The notes under the pieces were generated by a model that was not told the origin of the DNA, did not search any database, and saw only the letters and a list, made by a program, of their open reading frames with translations. DNA of 46,892 bases from Acidimicrobiaceae bacterium (GTDB lineage: Bacteria > Actinomycetota > Acidimicrobiia > Acidimicrobiales > RAAP-2). Positions within the stretch are counted from its first letter, which is position 1; the number at the start of each line of letters is the position of its first letter. The position numbers were made by a program, and so were the translations under genes. This document shows positions 42,115 through 46,892 of this stretch, piece by piece. Location: contig CANBVQ010000008.1 in assembly GCA_947372925.1 (NCBI GenBank), positions 1-46,892 of the forward strand, written 5' to 3'.

Positions 42115-43382
42115 GCAATAGCGCGGGCCGACTCGGCCGCTGCCTGCAACGTCCGATCGAACTCACGTGATCCGTGAGCCATCGAGACGAACATAATTTC
42201 GTAGGCACCAGGCGCCATGGCGATGCCCCGCGTGAGCATTTCGTGGAAGAACTTGCGGTAGAGGCCGTTGTCACAGAGAACTTTGGCCTCATCAAAGTTC
42301 GTGGGTGCCGCGACTTCGCTCGACGCTAAGAAGAGGCCGAGTAACGGTCCTTGAGTGGGGATCACCGCGTAGAGGCCGTTGGCGCGAATCACTGCTTCCA
42401 ACTCCGTAGCGAACTTCTGTGCCGCGGTCGTGAGTGCAACGTAGGCGGCCGTATCCATGGCCTTCATAACCGTGATCCCGGCGGCCGTCGCCAAGGGGTT
42501 GCCCGAGAGCGTGCCCGCTTGATACACGGGACCCAATGGAGCCAAGTTGCTCAGAAGCTCACGGCTACCGCCGAAAGCACCGACGGGCAGACCACCACCG
42601 ATGACCTTGCCGAAGCACCAGATATCTGGAGTCACGCCGAAGTACTCCTCCGCACCACCACGGGCGAGACGAAAGCCAGTTATCACTTCGTCAAAAATCA
42701 AGAGCGCACCCACGCGGTCACACTCAGCGCGCAGTCCCGCCAAGAAGCCGGGTGCTGGGGCGACGAGATTCATGTTGGCCGCCACTGGCTCCACGAGGAC
42801 GGCCGCTACAGACTCGTCCAGCGTGGGCACAACGTTGTACGGCGCGACGAGGGTGTCACCCACCGCACCGGCGGTGACACCGGCCGAGTCGGGCAGACCC
42901 ATCTGCGCCACACCGCTACCACCGGCGACCAACAGGGCGTCAGAGTGTCCGTGGTAGCAACCGTCAAACTTGAGAATCTTCGAACGCTTAGTGGCCCCGC
43001 GAGCCAGTCGCACGGCACTCATGACGGCCTCGGTGCCTGAACTGACGAGGCGCACTTGCTCGAGGCCAGAGACGCGCGCCACCATGGCTTCGGCGAGTTC
43101 GACCTCTCCTTGTGTTGGCGCTCCAAACGTTGTACCGAGAGCGGCCCGCGACTGGATGGCGGCCACCACGTCAGGGTGAGCGTGGCCGAGCAGGGAGGCG
43201 CCGTAGCTCTGGACGTAGTCCACGTAGGTCGTTCCTTCGACGTCCGTGACGTAGGCGCCTGAACCGGAAACGACGGTGTACGGCGTCCCGCCGACGCTAC
43301 GGAAACTACGAACCGGAGAATCGACACCACCGGGAATCACAATTTTCGCGCGGTCGAACCACGCCTCGTTAGTCATGGTCAT
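42111..43382 (-). CDS. hemL: Glutamate-1-semialdehyde 2,1-aminomutase
   Basis: The 423-residue PLP enzyme makes 5-aminolevulinate from glutamate-1-semialdehyde, the second step after HemA. The PLP lysine is Lys259 in FGKVIGGGLPVGAF, and DEVITGFR (231-238) is the phosphate/pyridine-ring signature. ATG 43382 overlaps the hemB stop in ATGA; ATG 43376 is also possible. It is the last gene of the hemA-C-D-B-L unit. Confidence 0.96.
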   Translation of the reverse strand: MTMTNEAWFDRAKIVIPGGVDSPVRSFRSVGGTPYTVVSGSGAYVTDVEGTTYVDYVQSYGASLLGHAHPDVVAAIQSRAALGTTFGAPTQGEVELAEAMVARVSGLEQVRLVSSGTEAVMSAVRLARGATKRSKILKFDGCYHGHSDALLVAGGSGVAQMGLPDSAGVTAGAVGDTLVAPYNVVPTLDESVAAVLVEPVAANMNLVAPAPGFLAGLRAECDRVGALLIFDEVITGFRLARGGAEEYFGVTPDIWCFGKVIGGGLPVGAFGGSRELLSNLAPLGPVYQAGTLSGNPLATAAGITVMKAMDTAAYVALTTAAQKFATELEAVIRANGLYAVIPTQGPLLGLFLASSEVAAPTNFDEAKVLCDNGLYRKFFHEMLTRGIAMAPGAYEIMFVSMAHGSREFDRTLQAAAESARAIA

Positions 43383-44362
43383 CGTTGCAACACTTCGGCA
43401 ATCTCTTTCGCGAAATACGTCAGAACAAAATCAGCTCCGGCGCGACGAACCGCGAGCAATTGCTCCAGGGCTACCACTTCACCATCTATCCAGCCGTTGG
43501 CGGCAGCGGCCTTGATCATGGCGTACTCCCCGCTGACGTGATAGGCGCACAGCGGAACATCGAGTTCACGACGCAGGTCGCTGACGATATCGAGATAGGT
43601 CATGGCCGGCTTCACCATGATGATGTCCGCACCTTGCTCAACGTCTGCCCGGGCCTCGCGGAGTGATTCGCGACGATTCGCGGGATCTTGCTGGTAGGTC
43701 TTGCGATTCCCGCCACCGGCGATCTCCACGCCAACTGCTTCACGGAAAGGTCCGTAGAGACCACTGGCGTACTTGGCGGCGTAGGCCAAAATAACGGTGT
43801 CGAGATAGCCCGCACCGTCGAGTCCCTGACGAATAGCGCCAACCTGGCCGTCCATCATGCCGCTGGGAGCCACGACATGTGCTCCCGCTTCCACCTGGGC
43901 GAGGGCCGTGCGAACGTAGAGCTCGAGTGTGGCGTCGTTGTCGACCGTTCCGTCGGCCTTCACCACGCCACAGTGACCGTGCGAGGTGTACTCGTCGAGG
44001 CAAAGGTCGGACATGATGACCATGGAGTCACCGAACTCATTGCGGATTTCACGAAGAGCCACTTGGGCAATCCCGTTGGCGTCGTAGGCGCCTGAACCCA
44101 ACTCATCCTTGGCACTCGGTACACCAAAGAGAATGAGACTGCGAATACCGCGGTGATAGAGCTCACGCACTTCCGCCAGTAACGACGGCACGGTGTGTTG
44201 AAACTGACCGGGAAGCGATGTAATGGCCTTGGGCTCGGAAAGCCCCTCGGCCACGAAGAGAGGCGCCACGAGGTCATCCAAGCTCAGTGTGGTCTCGGCC
44301 ACCAATTGACGCAGTGCCGGGGTCGAGCGGAGTCGGCGAGGACGTTCAGTCGGGAAAGTCAT
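43379..44362 (-). CDS. hemB: Porphobilinogen synthase (5-aminolevulinate dehydratase)
   Basis: The 327-residue enzyme joins two aminolevulinates to porphobilinogen. The Schiff-base lysines are in AYAAKYAS (about 198) and MVKPAMTYLD (about 252). The metal region reads SDLCLDEYTSHGHCG: where zinc enzymes have CLC, one cysteine is an aspartate, so the site is a mixed type and Mg2+ or another metal may replace Zn2+. A 31-base gap with a leaderless-type -10 box separates it from hemD. Confidence 0.96.
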   Translation of the reverse strand: MTFPTERPRRLRSTPALRQLVAETTLSLDDLVAPLFVAEGLSEPKAITSLPGQFQHTVPSLLAEVRELYHRGIRSLILFGVPSAKDELGSGAYDANGIAQVALREIRNEFGDSMVIMSDLCLDEYTSHGHCGVVKADGTVDNDATLELYVRTALAQVEAGAHVVAPSGMMDGQVGAIRQGLDGAGYLDTVILAYAAKYASGLYGPFREAVGVEIAGGGNRKTYQQDPANRRESLREARADVEQGADIIMVKPAMTYLDIVSDLRRELDVPLCAYHVSGEYAMIKAAAANGWIDGEVVALEQLLAVRRAGADFVLTYFAKEIAEVLQR

Positions 44363-44368
44363 GACGTC

Positions 44369-44374
44369 AGGCTA
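44369..44374 (-). promoter_or_regulatory. Possible internal promoter of hemB-hemL
   Basis: On the minus strand TAGCCT (a TANNNT box) lies exactly six bases before the hemB ATG, the same distance as at 1830 and 39965. No ribosome site is present. The -35 region is poor, so this is a tentative secondary promoter inside the hem operon. Confidence 0.35.
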
Positions 44375-44393
44375 GTAGCCACGATTTCACGAA

Positions 44394-45059
44394 CTAAATG
44401 AGGACTTGCCCAATTTCCTCGGCGGTCGCTGCGATCACTACGTTGGCGTGAGTGTCTCTGATGACCTCAGCCGTCGTGGTGCCCTGAGCCACCACGACCG
44501 TCTCAGGCCGGATATGCGGGGCCGCCACTTCCCACGCCGAAGGTGCGCCAATAACGACAACGTCCGTGGTGGCCAGCAGTTCTTGCTCTGCGGCCGTAAG
44601 CACCCGGGGCACCGTTTCGTAGACGGCGACGTGAGTGTGCGCCACACCACGTGCCGCGAGGCCATTGGCGAGCTCGGGCCGTGGATGAAGAGCGCCGAGC
44701 GAGAGCACGGGTGCGGCCAAATCCATGGTGGCGATCGAAGTGGCCGAGAGGGCCGGAGACACGTGGGCGTCTGAAATGCCCTGGAGTTCGAGAGCGCGGA
44801 GCGTGGCCGGACCTACGGCCACCATGACGGCGTGAGGAAAGCGTCGTTTCGCACGGCCCGCATAGATAGCTGCGCGGGCACTCGTGACCACAATGGACGC
44901 AGCCTCGCCGCTCAGGTGCTCGAGGGTGCGATCAAATTCCGAAACTTCAAATTCCCGCGTCGAGGTCAGCGGAAGTTCTTGAACTACGCAGCGCCCTTCA
45001 AGACGACGTCGCACTTCGTCGTTACGAGGTGGCTCTCGCGTGAGGAGTACGTGCTTCAC
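44394..45059 (-). CDS. hemD: Uroporphyrinogen-III synthase
   Basis: The 221-residue protein has the poorly conserved HemD bilobal plan: VLLTREP at the start (about 4-10), VVTSARAAIYA (about 57-67, the usual T-S-x-x-A/G-V position), and VIGAPSAWEVA (about 171-181) in the second lobe. It closes hydroxymethylbilane into uroporphyrinogen III. I prefer GTG 45059, one base after the hemC stop, because the family begins near this point; a frame from GTG 45101 would overlap hemC by 41 bases. Confidence 0.88.
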   Translation of the reverse strand: MKHVLLTREPPRNDEVRRRLEGRCVVQELPLTSTREFEVSEFDRTLEHLSGEAASIVVTSARAAIYAGRAKRRFPHAVMVAVGPATLRALELQGISDAHVSPALSATSIATMDLAAPVLSLGALHPRPELANGLAARGVAHTHVAVYETVPRVLTAAEQELLATTDVVVIGAPSAWEVAAPHIRPETVVVAQGTTTAEVIRDTHANVVIAATAEEIGQVLI

Positions 45060-45060
45060 G

Positions 45061-45957
45061 TCACCGACTCGTTGGCAGTGCGCCACCGCCAAGTTCGTCA
45101 CGAATGTAACGAGCGACCGCTATTCCGAGTGCGGTGGCATCAGTGCCGGACTCGCGAAAGCGCAGCACGCGAATCCCCGTTGGTGCCGCCATCATTCCGC
45201 TCAAGGAAAGTGTGCCGTTATGCAAGGTGGCGTGGGCGGCGGCGGGAATCGCACAGCCCGCACCGAGCTCAGCCAGGAACGCTCGCTCACAGATCAGACG
45301 AACGGCAGCATCTGCGTCGTGAATCGCGGCGAGGGCGCGTTGCGTCGCTTCATCATCAATGCGGGTTTCCAGCGCGATGGCCCCTTGGCCCACTTGTGGA
45401 ACAAACCATTCGGGATCGAGTCGCTCGGCGATCTGCTCGCTCCAACCCAGACGATCAAGAGCTGCCGCCGCGGCCACGACGGCGTCAATGCCTGACTCGT
45501 TTACGGCGGCCAGCCGGGCCGCCATATTTCCGCGGAGTTCCACGAAGTTCAGATCGGGACGACGCTCCGCTAAGAGGGAGCGGCGGCGGGGCGAGCCGGT
45601 GGCGACCGTGGCTCCAGGACCGAGACCAGCCAGTGAGCGTCCAACCAGCACATCGGCCGGATCGCGTCGTTCGGGGACGCACGCGATGACGAGGCCCTCG
45701 GGTGTTACCGATGGAAGATCTTTGGCCGAATGGACCGCAACGTCGGCCCGCCCTTCGAGAACCGCGTGTTGCACTTCGGCGGTAAAGACGCCTTGGCCCG
45801 CAATCGTGGTGAGCGGAACATCATTTTGACGGTCACCCGTCGTAACGACTTCGACAATTTCACACGTCATACCTGTTAACTCGAGTCGGCGCGCTACTTC
45901 CGTGGCCTGGGCCAGGGCGAGGGGCGAACGACGAGTCGCGAGACGCAGGTGGCTCAC
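45061..45957 (-). CDS. hemC: Hydroxymethylbilane synthase (porphobilinogen deaminase)
   Basis: The 298-residue enzyme polymerises four porphobilinogens. LRLATRRSPLALAQA starts the family pattern, GSPRRRSLL binds the growing chain, and Cys235 in LGAGCAIPAA holds the dipyrromethane cofactor. GTG 45957 overlaps the hemA stop in GTGA. Confidence 0.96.
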   Translation of the reverse strand: MSHLRLATRRSPLALAQATEVARRLELTGMTCEIVEVVTTGDRQNDVPLTTIAGQGVFTAEVQHAVLEGRADVAVHSAKDLPSVTPEGLVIACVPERRDPADVLVGRSLAGLGPGATVATGSPRRRSLLAERRPDLNFVELRGNMAARLAAVNESGIDAVVAAAAALDRLGWSEQIAERLDPEWFVPQVGQGAIALETRIDDEATQRALAAIHDADAAVRLICERAFLAELGAGCAIPAAAHATLHNGTLSLSGMMAAPTGIRVLRFRESGTDATALGIAVARYIRDELGGGALPTSR

Positions 45958-46892
45958 AGGTCAAAGAGGTTGCGAAGCGCCTCCGTCAGGCGCTGACCTC
46001 GGTCCGTTCCAGCAGAATCTTTGAGCCCCAGGGTGGGTTGGTGGGCAATCTTGGCCACGATCGAACGTGTCAGTGATTCCACCATCTCCCACTGCTCCGC
46101 CGTCATAAACGAAAATTCTGATTGACGCTTGGCTAATTCCATGCGACGAATATCTTCGAATCGCTCACGCAATTCGGCGACAATGGAAGCAGCGCCACGC
46201 GACCGACGATCTTCGAGATACTTTTCAACTTCTGACTTCAAGATTTCCTCGGCCGCCTTGATCTCATCACGCCGTTCAGCCAGAGAGCGGTCAATTACTT
46301 GACTCAGATGTGCAATGTCGAGTCGTCGTACGTGTAGCAATGTATCCACGTCGCCATCGACGACCCGAGGCATACCCAAGTCCACGATGAGCACGGGAGT
46401 TCGGCTGTCGGCAAAGTCGCTGATACTCAAGAGGGCGTGAGGCACTTCAATTGCCGTCACCACGATTGAAGCCTGGGGTAGGTGCTGTGGCGCTTCCTCC
46501 AAGGAGATGGCCTTGATGCGGTCATCGGCGAGTTCCACCGACACGGCATCGGCATTCGCGACAGTTCGGTTTGCCACCACGATGCGTTCCAGACCGAGAC
46601 GATCGTCGCGAAGACCCTTGACGATGCCCTGTCCTAACTGGCCTGCCCCATACACAATGGCAGTAGCTCCATTCGTGGCGTCGCCCAGTTCGTGACGAAT
46701 GAGGTCGACGGTGGCTTGGGCGAAACTGGTCGTACCCCTGGCAATAGCTGTTTCACTGCGCACCTTGCGGCCAGCGGCAATGGCGCGCTGGAAGAGTGCG
46801 GAGAGTTCCGCACCAACGGCGTTCTCTTCTTCGGCTCGTTCGAGCGAGCGTCGAAGCTGACCGAGTACTTCGAATTCACCGGGCACCACTGA
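45954..46892 (-). CDS. hemA: Glutamyl-tRNA reductase, 5' end outside the window
   Basis: The visible 312 codons are the C-terminal three quarters of glutamyl-tRNA reductase, which commits glutamate from tRNA to haem. The region begins in the catalytic-domain end (SVVPGEFEVLGQLRRSL), followed by the NADPH-binding GAGQLGQGIVKGL (about residues 82-94 of the visible part), VIVANRT-type strand, VDLGMPRVVD, and a long dimerisation helix with ERFEDIRRMELAK. The catalytic cysteine lies upstream and is not visible. It is probably the first gene of hemA-C-D-B-L. Confidence 0.95.
   Translation of the reverse strand, partial: SVVPGEFEVLGQLRRSLERAEEENAVGAELSALFQRAIAAGRKVRSETAIARGTTSFAQATVDLIRHELGDATNGATAIVYGAGQLGQGIVKGLRDDRLGLERIVVANRTVANADAVSVELADDRIKAISLEEAPQHLPQASIVVTAIEVPHALLSISDFADSRTPVLIVDLGMPRVVDGDVDTLLHVRRLDIAHLSQVIDRSLAERRDEIKAAEEILKSEVEKYLEDRRSRGAASIVAELRERFEDIRRMELAKRQSEFSFMTAEQWEMVESLTRSIVAKIAHQPTLGLKDSAGTDRGQRLTEALRNLFDL

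Noticed and set aside
1-46892. CRISPR arrays, tRNA or rRNA genes, insertion sequences, phage genes or attachment sites
   Set aside because: I looked for repeated spacers, clover-leaf sequences, transposase or integrase motifs and long terminal repeats and saw none.

Overview
The window reads as a chromosomal segment of a high-GC, Gram-positive-type actinobacterium. The evidence is the actinobacterial respiratory gene set: CtaC as a lipoprotein, the four-subunit oxidase protein CtaF, QcrC with two c-type haems and a C-terminal anchor, and a three-helix Rieske protein QcrA. HelD, a coproporphyrin-type hemE-hemH-hemY cluster and a geranylgeranyl-reductase gene next to the nuo operon point the same way. 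An Acidimicrobiia-like lineage is a guess that the sequence does not prove. I see no rRNA, tRNA, CRISPR array, insertion sequence or phage gene. Coding density is very high: no gap exceeds about 180 bases, and almost every junction inside an operon is a 1-8 base overlap.

Layout. 1-1722: the start of an unknown gene leaving the window, an enoyl-CoA hydratase-family gene, a small four-helix membrane protein and tatA. 1842-4767: ctaC-ctaD-ctaF (cytochrome oxidase), closed by the one strong intrinsic terminator I can see. 4888-7261: four poorly characterised genes, including two tandem related zinc-ribbon proteins. 7258-12215 (minus): ctaE-qcrC-qcrA-qcrB with a phosphodiester-glycosidase-like gene at its end. 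12277-14580 (minus): helD. 14693-18050: hemE-hemH-hemY. 18041-23920: a HAD phosphatase, a very large membrane protein joining a degenerate metallophosphatase to an MprF/LysX-type aminoacyl-phosphatidylglycerol synthase domain, a secreted SGNH protein and an MFS transporter. 23883-39881 (minus): the complete fourteen-gene nuoA-N operon with an ATP-grasp gene attached at its end. 39977-42114: a menaquinone-type prenyl reductase and a ZIP metal transporter. 42111-46892 (minus): hemA-hemC-hemD-hemB-hemL, with hemA cut by the window edge.

How it works together. Most of the window builds one aerobic respiratory chain: complex I feeds menaquinone (whose side chain the reductase probably saturates), the bcc complex oxidises it, and the aa3 oxidase reduces oxygen. 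The two hem clusters supply haem for these enzymes. hemA-C-D-B-L makes uroporphyrinogen III from glutamyl-tRNA, and hemE-H-Y continues towards iron-coproporphyrin; the last step (chdC/hemQ) is not in the window. tatA beside ctaC fits the twin-arginine-like motif in QcrA. The less understood parts are the zinc-ribbon pair, the accessory genes fused to the ends of the respiratory operons, and the metallophosphatase/MprF fusion. All six convergent gene pairs overlap at their 3' ends.
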